Assembly: GCF_016801865.2 (NCBI RefSeq)
Contig: NC_068937.1
Location: forward strand, 128,750,117 to 128,814,116
DNA from: Culex pipiens pallens
Lineage: Eukaryota; Arthropoda; Insecta; Diptera; Culicidae
DNA: 64,000 nucleotides
Direction of reading: 5' to 3'
A program made the position numbers and the translations under genes. Positions 1 through 13,240 of the stretch are shown one piece after another (the first letter of the stretch is position 1; each line of letters begins with the position of its first letter). The notes under the pieces are model-generated. The model had not been told where the DNA came from, made no database searches, and saw nothing but the letters and a program-made list of their open reading frames with translations.

Positions 1-575
1 TCATTGTGCACTCTTAGCACAACTGAAGGGGTCGTCCATGAAAAAAAACGACGTAACAACATTTTTCCCCAACCCATTACCCACTTAGCCCAACCCAAAA
101 GTCCAGTTTGAAACATTCTTCAAGTCGTTGTGCACTCCTAGCACAACTGAAGGGGTCGTCCATGCAAAAAAAAACGACGTAACAACATTTTTCCCCAACC
201 CATTACCCACTTAGCCCAACTCAAAAGTCCAATTTGAAACATTATTCATGTCGTTGTGCACGCTTAGCTCAACTGTAGGGGTCGTCCATGCAAAAAAAAA
301 AACGACGTAACAACATTTTTCCCCAACCCTTTGCCCACTTAGCCCAACCCAAAAGTCCAGTTTGAAACATTCTTCAAGTCGTTGTGCACTCCTAGCACAA
401 CTGAAGGGGTCGTCCATGCAAAAAAAAACGACGTAACAACATTTTTCCCCAACCCATTACCCACTTAGCCCAACCTAAAAGTCAAATTTAAACATTCTTC
501 AAGTCGTTGTGCACTCTTAGTACAACTGCAGGGGTCGTCCATGCAAAGAAAACTACGTAACAACATTTTAAACTA
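1..575. repeat. tandem array, unit about 125 bp
   Basis: Four full and one leading partial copy of a unit of roughly 124-128 bp. The block GGGGTCGTCCATG recurs with its 3' end at about 40, 164, 290, 418 and 543. Each copy contains GTTGTGCACTC, CTAGCACAACTG, a poly-A run and CGACGTAACAACATT. The last copy decays after 545, and a remnant GGTCGTCCA reappears near 610. The array is cut by the window start, so its true length is unknown. Short minus-strand ORFs here are by-products of the repeat. Confidence 0.9.
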
Positions 576-2600
576 ACCTACAGAACCTAAATACACTAAT
601 CCTAATCAATGGGTCGTCCAAACAAAAAAAAACTACTCCACTAAACCATTTTAACACACTACACCTAACTGATAATTCCTTCTCGCTTCCAAATGTGCAC
701 ACTTGTGCTATTTGCCTTCCAAAATAGTGCTCCATAATATTGCTCAAACTAGTAAGGACACCTGGCAATTTACCATAATATTATAGTGTAATCGTATTTT
801 TATGGATTTGCGTGTTTTCAAAAGGTCAAGCCATGATGGAAAATAAGAGAGCACATCCATGATGCGTTCGAAAATGTCAGTTAGTACAAATGGTTGCAAG
901 GCGATATCTCCGCGTAGGAAACGAATTTTTCAGATCTGTTAGAAGCGTTTTGTAGGGAATTTAATTAGCTAATAGATGGCATCATTAACTCATTTTGGCC
1001 CAATTTTCAGTTAGAACATTAGAGCACACCGCTATCGATGTGCTTTTAAAACTGCTATCCCTATTCAGACTGTTTTCCCGATTCGCCCCAGATGATGGTA
1101 CCGGAAATCTAATTTAATCAAAATAAGTAATTTTGGAAAAAAAGTAATAAAATAATCTCAAATAAAATTCAAAAAATCAGTTGCAGAAAAAAAATCTAAA
1201 TCTAATCTAAAAAATCTAATTTACAATTTTAATTTTTTTTAAACAATAGTTTCATTTATTTGTAAAAACTCCATCAAGAAAAATCACCCCTCTTAGCTTT
1301 GGACCTTGTTGATCGGACAGCTGTTTGTTTTCTGAGGTACAGCCTATTAATTTTTTTATATGGGTATTTCTCAGTATGATCTAACTAACCCCCTAATTTT
1401 TCAATTTGCGTTATCTCAGAAACGATTGGTTTGATTTTAAATATAAGAAAATGAAACTTTGGGGAATTTTCTGCTCTTCTCCAGAAAAAATACGATTATA
1501 AGAATTAAGTGTATCCTTCAAACACCGATTTAGGACATTTTCAATTGTTGGGCTAGAATATTAAATTTCGAACACATTTTTTTAGAAAAGTTGAAATGTT
1601 GAAAAATGAAAATTACTTGAAGTTTTTCAGTTCTTCGGAAATATGTATTGCAACGGTGCTGCCACCGCAAGAATTTTTTTGAAATTTAAAAAAAAACTGA
1701 TCATTGTTCAATTTCACCACTTTTTTAAAGGGAAAAGGGAAAATCTCCACGGTAAGGTCTAGGATACGCTCTAAGCAAGCATTGCGACCATTGGCGTAGT
1801 ACTTAGCAAGTTATTCAACTATAAATCAATATAAATCAAATAAATATTGAGACAAAATGGATTATTACAAACACTACGATACCGGTCCCGGATTTTTGCG
1901 GTAATTTTCTGGTGTAACGAGCCGACTAATACCCGTCTGTCCCCGCTAATGATGGGAAGTTTTGGTGTGACCCTCTGCGCGATCCGCGGACACTTCCATT
2001 GTGTCAGCCGCATGACGAATCGGTCCGGGTTTGTTATAGACCGGACGAACGGGATTTCAAAATTATTTTCCAAATTTCCCCTTAAAGGCAGTGCTGCCAA
2101 CTTTCTTAAGCTTTTTTTGCAAGTGAAATTAAAAAAAAATGCAAATTCGCCAAACTAGAACATCCTGTTCAACCTCCAGGAGCAAGGTGATCATTACGCC
2201 ACAGGTGTGGCAAAGACTGTGTATGCGGGTAGATCTAATTACAGGTTGTTTTTCGTTCTTCGACTCACCCCTCGCCACTTAACCCCTTTGCGCGAATTTT
2301 GTTTGCATGGATGGGATTAAAGTTTGCAATTAAATATCCCGCACCAGCTGGTGTGGTGAAGGAACTTGTTTGTTAGATCATCATCATCATCACCCAGTCG
2401 GACATCGTTCGATTCGCGATTTCCCGGAAAGCGATCGACAATCGTTGCATTTGTGAACTGGAAGTTTTGTTCTCGAAGATTTAAATAAAACTGAAATTAT
2501 TGACAGTGTTGCCAATGTTTCTTTAAAATAAGCCTACTGCGATTTTTCAAGTCTGCTCAAAACAGAAGAATCTAGTTGAATGATGTTGGCAATGCGCTAT
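576..2600. other. AT-rich stretch, no gene seen
   Basis: Long A and T runs and no coding-like frame. At about 1077-1102 there is a fragment (ATTCGCCCCAGATGATGGTACC) matching the terminal repeat of the element at 52260-52478. The block 1860-2100 is more GC-rich but has no recognisable product in either strand. Confidence 0.6.
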
Positions 2601-5260
2601 TTCATCACACCTCGCAGAGATAATAATTCCGGTATCGATTTTTCCGGCCCCAACTTGCGCCCTTTTCCCTTTCGCGGGGCTCTGCCCCCATGGCCCCCCT
2701 TCTCTTCTGAAAGCATCCCTTCAGGTTCCAGGAGAGAGAGCGCGATAGCTTTGCCCGATTGCTGGAAGCAAGAGAGTGAGCGGGAGAGGGGGGGCATAGC
2801 ACCAGGAGGAAAACAATGAAAAAAGGTGTTCCCATCGCAGCAGGCCAAATGTGTCACACACATGCCTGCTGCAGTTGGCGATGTGTGAGTGTGTGGTGGG
2901 ATGCTTACACAACTGTTCCAGGTCCCGCACCGCACCTGTCATCCGAGCCCCCCCTCTTTTGGCTCCCCATTCTGGAACCATGTGAGTGTGTGCGAGCTCC
3001 ATCTCCCTTGACCTTGATCCTCCTCCATGTGATGGTGTGTGAGACCGCGCGTCAGCCCATCTCGCTCTGACAGCCGAAAACGGCGGAGCCTACTTGGACT
3101 TGGAGAGCTTGGAGAACACTCGCAAATTGAATTCCAACAACAACCTGCAACAACCACAATAATAATAACACATGAAAACACAGACACATTCGCAGGAAGA
3201 ATATTTCGCAACGTCGTTGTGTCGTGGTCTTGGCCGACCCACTGCCATGCTCTGGGTCATTACCAGTCGGAGAGTCCAACGGAACGGTCCTGTTTTCTTC
3301 CAGGGAGCGCGTAGTGGCCAGGGTCATCCCTTCAGGCAAATCAACCTCCAAAAATGAGAGAAGAGAAAAAAAAAATTAAAAATTTAAACAAATTCGGTGA
3401 AGGTGTGTCCAGTGTGGAGGAAATTTTTGAGCTCACCTGCGTGTGCTACACCACCTTGGTCGTTTTGTATTGGAAATTCTAACCTACTGCGTGATCGGTT
3501 CCCGTTGGATAATCCTGCGTTGGTGTGAGTGCCCCCCGCGAGTGTCCAGAAGTCAAGTTATTGCGTTTTAGGAAAATAAAATTTAAAAATCGTGGTTTTT
3601 CGCGTTTGACAGCTGGATTGAGCCGTACAAAAGGTGCAAGGTCTTGGAATGCTAGAGGTGTGCTGGGGGTGAAATTTTTTAATTTTAGTAAAAAGTGACG
3701 TTTCTCAAAGATAATGCGCAGTATATTTTTCGCAAGTGACAGTAGCTGTCAAAAAAAGTGAAAATTAATTCTAAAAATTCTGGAATGAAGACTCGCAAGT
3801 GCAGTGGGATGGGTTGACATATTGATTTTTCGATCCACTTCCTGCCGAAAATAAAAACAAAAAACAAAACTTTCAATGTGGTGTACCATCGCGTCATCAT
3901 CGTCATCAAGTGTGTGTGTGTGCGCGAGTGTTTTGATTATCATCAATCATTGTGCAATAGTGTGTCACACGCGAGTCCAGGATTCGCCAGTATTGGTGAG
4001 TTCCTACCCCCCCAAAAAGGTAAGTGAGTTCCCATTACCGGCGCCGGCTAAGCCGGCCCCCCTTTCCCCCCTCTTCCCAATCTAACGGCTCCCTCTCTGT
4101 TTACGATGGTGTGGTCACTCACTCTCTCGCACCAACACAAGCAAACGCGGTGACTGCTTTGGTGAGTGGCCGTCGTGTTCGTGAAAATTTTCCAAGTTCA
4201 AGTTCATTGTTGTTGTTGCTTTTTTTCTGGTTGGATTCATTGAGGAGGAAAAAAGAATCCGCTGCGCGCCCGGAGAGTCAACCCGAACCTTTTGGAAAAC
4301 TCTGGTGCCGTCCGCCGTCGCGGACGGAAGTGTTTGTTTGTTTGGTGCAAGTTTGACATTTTGGAAAATTTGTTAGCAAAACTAATTTAAATTTGTTGAA
4401 GGAAAAAGATATCATTGAACGTGACATCAAGTAAGCCATAAAAAAATATTTTCATTCTTCATGACTCACTCACACACGCCCACCCCGTCGTCTCAAGAGG
4501 TTAGGAAAAACAAAAACAATAACAAAAATGCGAACGCGCGGAGGCACGTTTTGACAAACGTGCAACATTTTTGCGACGGAATTTGAATGTTTTGAAAAAT
4601 GAGGAAAAAAAACACACAAACCGTCAGCTGATCAAAGCAAACGACCAGCGACTTGGTGGTCGATAAAATGGGAAGTCGAGTTGCTTTGTTTTCCAAGATG
4701 GCCGCGCTTTTATTGAAAATAGTGGAGACGGACAAGTTCGCCATCTTTGATGACGAAATAGAACGAATCGGAAGGGTAGGCGGTGGGTTTGAAGAATTGT
4801 GCAACCTTCTAGGCAAAAACAAACAAGCGTCGAAATTTTCGTTTGTTTATTTGTTTGCTCAATCGCCACTGACGTAACGACGCCAGTAATGGCTAAATTT
4901 ATCCCGTAAAAAGCGTCGAGCTCGCGTTGCACATCCGCCATCTTGGATCGCAAAGCGCATTCAAATGGGGACGCGCGGTGTCGCAACCTTCTTCTTTGTT
5001 GCAAACATTGTTCCAGAAACAACCTGGCCTGCTGCGGATAATTATATTATTCATGATGTAACTGTGCCCGCGCACGTTGGAGATTAGTCACTCCACCGAA
5101 GTCGAACTGTCAGACACACACATGGCTGCATCTGACAAACGCAACAAACGACAAGAACAACAATAACATTGCGGAACGCGAATAATTTAATTACCACCTT
5201 ATTTAACCTGGAGGCGGTTGGAGGTTAGGTTGGGAGCGCGCTCCTGTGTGTGTGTGTGTG
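2601..5260. other. GC-richer island, no coding exon recognised
   Basis: GC-richer DNA with pyrimidine tracts, CA/TG runs and repeated TGACAG words. A perfect 5' splice-site match (AAG followed by GTAAGT) lies at 4020-4021 on the plus strand and another (TTG, GTGAGT) at about 3995. The overlapping ORFs in several frames are low-complexity and resemble no protein family I know. An untranslated first exon or promoter region is possible. Confidence 0.35.
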
Positions 5261-8200
5261 ACATTCAAATCAGGTGATGAAACTGAAGGGATTAGCTGTT
5301 GTAGGGTTCTCGGATTACACTAAACAGCTTACTTAGATTCAAACGTTACAATTGCTGGAATTTGTATTGCAAACCACAGAAATGCTTGGTTATCTATCGA
5401 TTGTGCAACATGTTTGATCACACTTGATGTCGTTGAATCTTGTTGGAAAAGGGTTGCTATGTTCCTTTTGTGCAACAATGTTGCAACAATTCTGCAAGCC
5501 ATTCTGGAACGCATTAAAATTCCAGCAAATACCTACAAGCTTCTTTCCTTTCCTTCGTTGTCGCAATTGATCATCGTCGCTGGCAAGAGTGGAAAGGAAC
5601 TACCGCACGCCACAGAAACTGACAATATAATAACAGGGTGGTCACCCAAGTTGGGAAAAGTCGAAAATAAAAAGACCGCCGAATTTCGAGAAAAGGTCGG
5701 GAATTCACAATATGTTTTCAAAGCATTATTCAGAACATTCTTCAAATAAAAAAAAATATATTTTTTTAATTAAATCAATAGAGAATTTGCAGCAAAGCTA
5801 AAAAACACATGTCGCCACCTATGAACAAGTAGCGTAAACCTATGATTTTTCGAAAAAATATGTTTTTACCTTCAAAATCAACAGTTTTATAAAACTTATG
5901 CCGGATTCGGATGAGAAAAATTATTTCCAACAATTTGATGTATAACTTTCCAATATTTGTTTGATTTTTCTATGAGAAAATAGTAAATTTAGTAAAAGAT
6001 AGTTATTTGGACTATTTGGCAACAAAGTCTGTCAAAAATCAATAGAAATTGTTGAATATACGTTAACACATCTGATATCAACTATATAAATGTTTATTTC
6101 GTTGATATATACCGGAAAACTCATTTTATCGTGTTCCAAAACATGTTTTTTAAAGAAAAAGCTCACAAATTTTTGCGCGCCCAAAAAATGATGTTCATTA
6201 CTTCAAAGCAAAAAAATTTTCTCGTCTTTTGCAACCAGTTTCATTAAGATTGATGCAGGATATAATGAGAAATAAGCGATTTTGTTCTTCAATCCAGCAG
6301 AAAGGAATACGATTTTTGGCAAGTAACCTCATTTTGGCGCCACCTACATTTGAAACACAGTCGCGCTGCAAAACCTCAATTCTACTCAATTCGTCTCTAG
6401 AACTCAACCTGCTACTTCAGGTTTCTTTCACTAGAAAATTATTTATTTAAAATTGTTTAGGAATGGAACAAAGAATATCACAAAATGCTTTAAGCTTTTA
6501 AAAAGTTATGCCTCAGACGAAAAATTTTAAAATAAAAAAAAGATGAAGAAAAATCCTAAGTGGTTAAGTCTTTTTTCCGATCTGTGATCTCAAATTAATA
6601 ATTTATTAAAATCAAAAAGTATCCTATTTTATTAGAATGTAATGTTAGTTGCCTTCTTATTTTTGGTAACAATTTGGAGGGGGGGAATAAAAAAACTTAA
6701 AATAAAATTTTGCATTGGGGTGACTTGGAAACACAAAAAAGGTATTTTTAAAATAAATTTACATTTAGAATATTACATATATTTTTATATCTTGTGCCTA
6801 ATCAAAATAAAACAAATTTAAGCAAATTTTGATAATTTGTCATATCCAACGAAGTGAATTTATGAATAGATATTCGGAACATTTGAGTTTAAAAAAAAAA
6901 AAATTGAGTTTAAAGTATACTTATACTCAAGACAAAACATTTCTTTTAAAAAAATATATCACAAAATATCATATTCTTGAAGAAAAAAAAGCTTCAAATA
7001 ATCCATGTTAGTGATATACGAATCAAATGAAGGGAAATTTAGAACTAATTTTCACTTTATTAGAATTTGTTAAGTTGATTACTAAAAAAAATCACAAAAT
7101 ACCGTATTTTATGCAAATACTATGTAAATCGTAGCATTTAATTCAATACAGTTTTATTGGTGAGTTAAATTAAATTAACACTTTGTAATTTTTGCGTTCC
7201 TGTTAGAGCTTTTGCAATCCTGCATACACCCAACCGGCGGTCGCATGATTGTGATGCATGGCGGCATGAAAGTATATCAGAATCTGCATGAAAACTGTCC
7301 TCATGCATATTTTGCGTTACAGGGGTATGACATTTTTGCCCGTTACCGACAATTATCGACATTACAAACGGCTTTTTGGTTGTATTTCACAAAAAAAAAA
7401 ACCTTAACAGAACGAGGATTGAACCACTAACTTCTTGGTTATTGATCCGACACGCTACCACCGCACCATGGACGCTTGATGAAAAGTGAGTGAAAGAGCA
7501 CAAACATATGCTTCTCTTTGGAGTGTTGTTCGGGGACGGGCCAGCGTTATATGTGTTGGTGAGAACTGCAGATCGCTGAAATGTTTACACGCGGGCAAAA
7601 ATGATCAACGGGCTTGCTGCAAAAATGTGGCATTTTCTGCAGCAAATCCACTGTTGCATATTTTGAGATATATTTTTCCTTTGGGTGTGCTAAATGTAAA
7701 TTTAAGCATTTAAATAAGTAATCTGTACACAACTTTGCGTCGTTTGATACCGATATTTCAAGTTTTTATTATTTTTTTTCTTGTTTTTTTTTGCAGTGTA
7801 CTTTACGCTTGCAAAATTTTTAAAATTTATTTTTTTTACATTAAATTATTCTGAAATTTACCTTGAAGCAAATTTTTCATTATTTTTTAACGGCTTCATT
7901 GTTTATGTTAGTTCTATGAATCAAAATTATGAGTGCTTTTCGTTTTGATGATTTTTTTTTGAATATTTGTTCACTTTCTAACTTTTAACAAAAGTGTCAA
8001 AAGTTTGATGTATTTCGATTAACTTTTAGTTATTTTCAATAAATAGTTTTGAAGATTTCCAATCATTAAAAAACAAATTAAAAAAAAATAGAAAAATGTA
8101 GAATGTTCCGTGGCATAAGTTTTCAAACTGAGGTTGAAAAAGGATATCTTTTTGACACAAAGTGCGGAAAAGTTTAATTTTTGAGCTCTAAAATGAACTT

Positions 8201-8358
8201 TTCCGCACTGTTATTTTACGTTTGTACGTTGTCACTCAAGAAGGACAGCAAAAGTAAAAAGTGTCAAAACGAAATATCAAAAATGGGGATTTGTGTAGTC
8301 ACCCTGCAATAACGAGAAAGGGTGGCGAAGAAGAACCAATCAAGTAAGCTGTGAGCAG
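5261..8358. other. AT-rich stretch, no gene seen
   Basis: No supported gene. It holds poly-A and poly-T runs, the diverged tRNA-like unit at 7410-7476, and a short perfect hairpin at 8161-8209 (arms AGTGCGGAAAAGTT and AACTTTTCCGCACT). The frame at 5414-5749 has no recognisable domain. Confidence 0.6.
7410..7476 (-). repeat. diverged tRNA-like unit (SINE or tRNA pseudogene)
   Basis: Read on the minus strand there is a B-box-like GGTTCAATCC (7416-7425) and, about 40 nt upstream, an A-box-like TGGTGCGGTGG. The anticodon stem does not close cleanly, so this is not a functional tRNA. A run of T on the minus strand follows. It is probably the head of an old SINE; target duplications were not found. 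Confidence 0.4.
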
Positions 8359-9709
8359 CACTCAAAAAAATATTCACGTCGAAGTTACGTGAAAAGCTAT
8401 GTGGTATTTTTCCACTAGACTTTTCACGTAACTTCTACGAGGTGGTTCTAGTGGAAGCGGAATATGCTTGGCCAGATCATTTCACGTTGATTTTACGTGT
8501 TTCACACGTGAAAGCTAAATGTATCAGCTGATGAATTCTACATGAACGTTTTAGTGATTTTTATAGGAACCTTCTAGTACTTATGTAATCTTATTTCAGA
8601 TTATTTTTTCTGTTTAAAATAACAAAATAATGCAATTTTCAATTCTAATTTAATGGTTTATTGAACTTTTCTTTTAATAACATTTTGTAAATAATTCAAA
8701 TTCACGATTTTGTAGTGTTCCGTGTCGAAGTTGGGCATCCGTTTTGACTTCCGCTTGACGAATCGAAGTTGGCCACAGGGCGATCGTTCCGACGGAGTGA
8801 CCTGACAGCTGGTCTAACTGGTCATCTTTGTTACGAGTGATGGCATACAAGATTGGCCCCGTCTAGGCCCCGTCGTTGCCGTTTTGTCCTCGTTGGTACT
8901 GTCACCGTGATTTGAATTTTTCCCTGATAAATAAAGAAATAATGTTTCTTAAAATCATCGTTAAAATCTCTTTAACCCGAATTTAACTTACGGTTGTAGC
9001 GAAACTAGTCGGACGATGAGAGGGTGGCCACAAAAAAACCCGGAGTGGATGCTCGGACCGAGGCCGGACACTAGCTCTATGACCTGAAACGAGTTGTGTA
9101 ATCCGTACTCGAACTTCTCCGGGGCACACTAGAAAAAGGTCGACGACCCGTTGGCCATGTTCGTGACATTTCCGGTGGCCTCGCGCTCCACGGTAGCTTC
9201 GACCATGAATGTCATTCCGACGGACCAAATCGCAGAGTTGCGCCTGGGAATACTTTCGAGGGGTATGGCCAGAATTCCATGGTTACCGGAAAAGAAGATA
9301 CTGCTTCAAAAGATCTGCAAAATAAACATGAATTATTAAAACAAAATATAATTATACTTAATTCAACTTACTGTTAAACATATTTAATGAAATTTTGCGA
9401 GCGCAAGTCCGGCAGCAGATCTTCACCGTACGCCAACAATTTTCATACTAAAATAATCACGTAGAAATTTGGCCGAATGGCTCACCCGAGTCTCGTTGAA
9501 GTTACATTTCAAAACACATAAAAGCTACATGAAAGATCCTAGTGGAAAAATACTATGAGGTTTTTCACGTAACATCAACGTGAAATATTTTTTTTGCCGG
9601 TACACTTTCAGATTGTTTTTACGTGTGTCACGTAAAACGTGCCTAGCGAGGGGAAAATTGGGGTTACGTGATTTTTCACGTAGCATCAACGTGTGGATTA
9701 TTTTGAGTG
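8359..9709. mobile_element. DNA transposon-like element with CACTCAAAA ends and CACGT-rich subterminal repeats
   Basis: The left end CACTCAAAAAAAT is mirrored by the right end, which reads CACTCAAAATAAT on the other strand. Both subterminal regions are packed with TTCACGT/ACGTGAA words and a block like ATTTTTCCACTAG, giving long imperfect inverted repeats. The interior is different: a GC-richer minus-strand segment has splice-like signals (acceptor-type TTGCAG near 9316, donor-type GTAAGT near 8990, acceptor-type TTATCAG near 8929, and an AATAAA near 8660). Every frame carries stops, so any cargo gene is broken or non-coding. No clear target duplication was found. Confidence 0.6.
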
Positions 9710-11099
9710 AGGCTCCCCAACAACTGTCAAAAAGACGAAGAAGATTCGCGCAAGAAACGCGAAACCGCGCCCCTCCTCTCTTTTCTCTCCTCCTCCTTCT
9801 CTTACGTAATGATATCAGGGTGAAAGGGGGCATAAAGCGAAGAGGGTTGGGGAAGTTGATTTATTATACAACGCGCGCCTCCTCCAAGTTCTTCTCGAGT
9901 TTCCTTTCCTCCGGCGTTCGCTCTTCTTCGTGCTTCTCCTCTTTTCGCTCATTCTTCTTTTGTTGAGTAAGGCAGCGCGCGCCCAACGACTCTCCTAACC
10001 TAACTTACTGACTTAAAATTGATGCAAATGTGTGTGGTTGTGTGCGCGTTAAGTACCAGGCAGCGTTGCCAATTCTTCGCGAAAACCAGTTCTTCCTCTT
10101 CCTCCGACCTTCTTACACTTGTCCCAGTTGAGCCGCCGTCGTAGCAGGCCATGCAAGAACTCGTTTCGTTGATCGTTTCGTTTGTGCTTCTTCTCGCGTT
10201 CGTGAACTTCACCTTGAACTTGAATCTTGCGCCATCTGCGCGCGAACGCGCGCATCCTGTGCCTACTTGGAGCGACGACGACGCAAAACCGGTTTTCGCT
10301 TGGCAAAACTTGGTTGGCAGTCGTTTCAAGTTCAAGAACACAAAACAAGAAAAGGAGTAGTTGCGAATTTTATTGCTTCCCGAATGTGGTGTGGTGCGAA
10401 ATTGCTTGTTCGCGTGAAGAACCTGTTTTGGGCGTTCGTTCGAAAGGTGGGCCAGTAGAGGAATTGTTGGCGATTTTTGCAAGCGTTTTAACCTCAATTT
10501 GGAAAAAAAGGACGCGCAGGAGTACTTCCTGCTTGACATGCTCCGAAAAGTCATGTAAAGTTTGAACAGAGTGATAAACGACTTTGACGCCACTTTGTCA
10601 AATCACGTCAGTTCGGATATCAAATTACAAATCGTTTCTAAAGATTCTAAGCATGCTTTGTTTTCTAGTTTGCTATGATCGCAACCAGAAATTGAGACCA
10701 TAAAAAAAAATCGCGCAAAAAAGTCAAGAAATAAAAAAAAGCACCAGCAAGTTTTGTTGTTCAGTAGGTTGACTCGTGTAGAACCAGTTTGCCAATTATT
10801 GTTATTTTTTTTATTATTTTTCTTCTTCTTTTAGCTGACAGCACTGCTTGCTTGTGCCAATTTTATTTTTCGAAGATCTAAAGTGGTTTCTGCTCTTTTG
10901 GGGTTCTTCCGCGGTTCGCTGGAAGAGTAGTTTAAGAAGAAGATTTGGCGAATAATAAAGTGGCGCTGGATGAGTGTTTCTTTCGCTTTGAGGGTTTCGT
11001 TTTACTCTTGTTGTCATTAAATTTTAGGTTATGTAATAAAGTTTGGGTCAGGATAAAGGTGGAGGAAAGTCATGATGGAATCTACCTCACTTTAGTCAA
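9710..11099. other. GC-richer island then AT-rich DNA, no gene recognised
   Basis: Positions 9710-10560 are GC-richer with overlapping ORFs on both strands. The plus-strand frame 10151-10360 begins with a hydrophobic stretch resembling a signal peptide, but it has no recognisable domain and is dominated by TTGAACTTGAA-type repeats. From 10560 to 11099 nothing is seen. Confidence 0.4.
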
Positions 11100-11261
11100 G
11101 GGAGCGTTCTTTTATTACGTAACGCAGTTGGGGGGGGGGGGGGGGGGGGGGTTGTTGGAGGCCATGTTACGCTTCACACAATTTGTATGAATATTTTGTT
11201 ATGAGGGGGGGACAGGTTCTACAAACCGATTCTCTGCGTTACGTAATAAAAGATGGCTCCC
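11100..11261. mobile_element. MITE with GGGAGCGTTCTTTTATTACG ends, copy 1
   Basis: A 162-bp element. The left end GGGAGCGTTCTTTTATTACG is matched on the other strand by the right end (GGGAGCC...TTTATTACGTAACGC). A G-run of about 20 nt sits inside. Both sides are flanked by CAA (11097-11099 and 11262-11264), probably a 3-bp target duplication. A sibling lies at 20579-20739. Confidence 0.8.
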
Positions 11262-11279
11262 CAAGCTGATAAGTTGATT

Positions 11280-11447
11280 GGTTGTTGAATTACAAAATGC
11301 ATTTTTCAATTTTTCATCACTGCCATTTGGCCGCAATATTCTAAATAATGAGACAAGTTTTTTTTTGTGATTGGATTATCTGATGATTTGATTATCCAAA
11401 GTGAAATTCTTACAAGGCCTCCGGATTATCGAGGCTTTACTGTATTC
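11280..11447. mobile_element. fragment of pogo-like MITE
   Basis: Carries a diverged version of the right half of the element at 11768-12059: CACTGCCATTTGGCCGCAAT, then TTGATTATCCAAAGTGAAAT and TCCGGATTATCGAGG. The left half is absent. Confidence 0.5.
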
Positions 11448-11767
11448 CATCATATTCAAAGAATGTTTTCGGGTCTGCAAATTGAAAAGTTGAACTTTTC
11501 AGCACTCAGAATGACAGAAAAAGTAAGTTGTTTTACAACAGAATTGCAAAAAGTAAATATGATTCAATGATGAATGCGAAAAAACAAAAAAAAATATCAT
11601 AAATTAAAAATTTAGGAATAGTTCCGAATAACATTTGTTTCCCTCCATATTTGGGGAAATTCTTATTCTATTTCCATCCAATTTGGTGTTTTTGGCTATT
11701 TAAACAAATTATTCTGCAAAACTCTTGATGAAACCTTTTTTGCTCACTTCCTACTAAATAAGTAGTT

Positions 11768-12059
11768 CAGTCCAGACTCGATTATCCGAAGGTTTGTTTG
11801 GGACTTCGGATAATCGAATCATGATCAAAAATATTTTTTTTCGTATTTTTTTCACTTTCTTGCTTTTAACGTCTAATTCGAGTTCTGCGATCCCATTTTA
11901 ATTAAATTTGAATATTTGATTGCTTTTTTAAATTAAAAGTTGCATTTTTTCGAAATGTTATCACCCGCCATTTTGTCTCTAAATCATTTTAGAGTAGTTC
12001 CGATTCGATTATCCGAAGTGAAATTTTTCCGAGAACTTTTAATAATCGAGTCTGGACTG
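11768..12059. mobile_element. pogo/Tigger-type MITE (CAGTCCAGACTCGATTATCC ends)
   Basis: Inverted ends CAGTCCAGACTCGATTATCC and its complement, with TCCGAAG blocks and an internal CGCCATTTTGTC block shared with the copies at 14690, 25109, 45274 and 63336. CAGT termini are usual for pogo-like Tc1/mariner relatives. A flanking TA is not preserved here. The length of 292 bp and lack of ORF show it is non-autonomous. Confidence 0.75.
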
Positions 12060-13240
12060 GACTGGATTCTGTGAAAAACGCTGACTTGCGAGAAACTTTG
12101 TTAGAAAACTAGTCAAACGTGGTTTTGACAAATTTCATGTTTATTTCATTATTCTTCTAGAAATGGAAATCTTTCTTCAATGGGAAAAGATCCTAAAATA
12201 TGTTTTACCATTTTGACAAGTTTGTACCCGCAATAGAATATCACCTCCAGACACTTTGTTTACTCAAGCTTGTGTTGGAAGCAGGGTTGTAAAAATATCA
12301 AACTTTCAGTTCTCAGCGACTACAACTATCGAATCCTAAATCTCATCCCCCAACTTTCACTACCCTTCTTTCCGTCGCGAGATTCTCAGCAAAAAAAAAA
12401 GTTGCCAGTCTCTATCTCGTACTTACACAATCCCGTGTGACATTCTCTGGTTCAATCTCATTCTCGCATTCACAATCATTCCTTTACAACAGAGTGTATC
12501 CCCAAAATCCGGTACAAAACAAAAGTTTCCAACGCAGTTTAACGGGACGTAGAGCGTGATCGGTTCACAATCCCCCTCTCGCGTTCTTTTATTGCGGTTA
12601 TCAGAGAAAACAAAAGAATCTTCGGCGAGTGTTCGTGAACGAGGATCGATCACGACAATATCATTCACGAGAAAAAGTAAACGCACAGGCTATCGTGACG
12701 GTCGCTTCGATTATTTTGGTGCAAGAATCATCAAATGATAGTTTTTCCTATCACTCATTAAAAACACTGGTTGTAAGTGTTGACTTTTTTCATCCAGCAT
12801 TTCATCATTTTTCCTGTTCAATTGACTAATCAATTTGTTTGCACTTTCCCACTTTACTACAGATATTTTGCTCTATCTTTTGAATAACTTAAAAAAAAAT
12901 CAATCACTGCTGGAATGGAAAAAATAATAGAACAGCAACAACATGGATTTTTTATGTCAATTTTTTTCGGCATTAAGTTGTAAAATCAAACCAGAAAAGC
13001 TTTGAAAATAAGCTGCAAATATTGATTTTGCGCATCTTTAGAAATACTTGTCTGGCTTAGTAAAAATTTCGGCAAAAACCAACAAAATCAAATCATCAAA
13101 ATATCTCAGCTGAACCTAATTTGATCAATCACTGCTGGTTCCTGGCCTTCTTTGAGATATTGGCTCTTAATCTGATTCGTTTAGCAGTTTATCAGTATTA
13201 ATTCTAAATTTTTGTTTAACTTTTTGCACTGAAAAGATCC
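12060..13240. other. AT-rich stretch, no gene seen
   Basis: No coding frame or RNA gene recognised. A direct repeat of the phrase TCAATCACTGCTGG occurs near 12900 and 13125. Confidence 0.5.

Noticed and set aside
10151..10360. Small plus-strand frame with a hydrophobic amino end, a possible secreted peptide
   Set aside because: The hydrophobic part stems from repeated TTGAACTTGAA-like words that occur elsewhere in non-coding islands. There is no promoter, conserved cysteine pattern or supporting context.
10000..10593. 197-codon minus-strand frame
   Set aside because: It overlaps several plus-strand frames of similar quality, has no domain, signal peptide or splice context, and its length follows from GC-richer DNA lacking stops.
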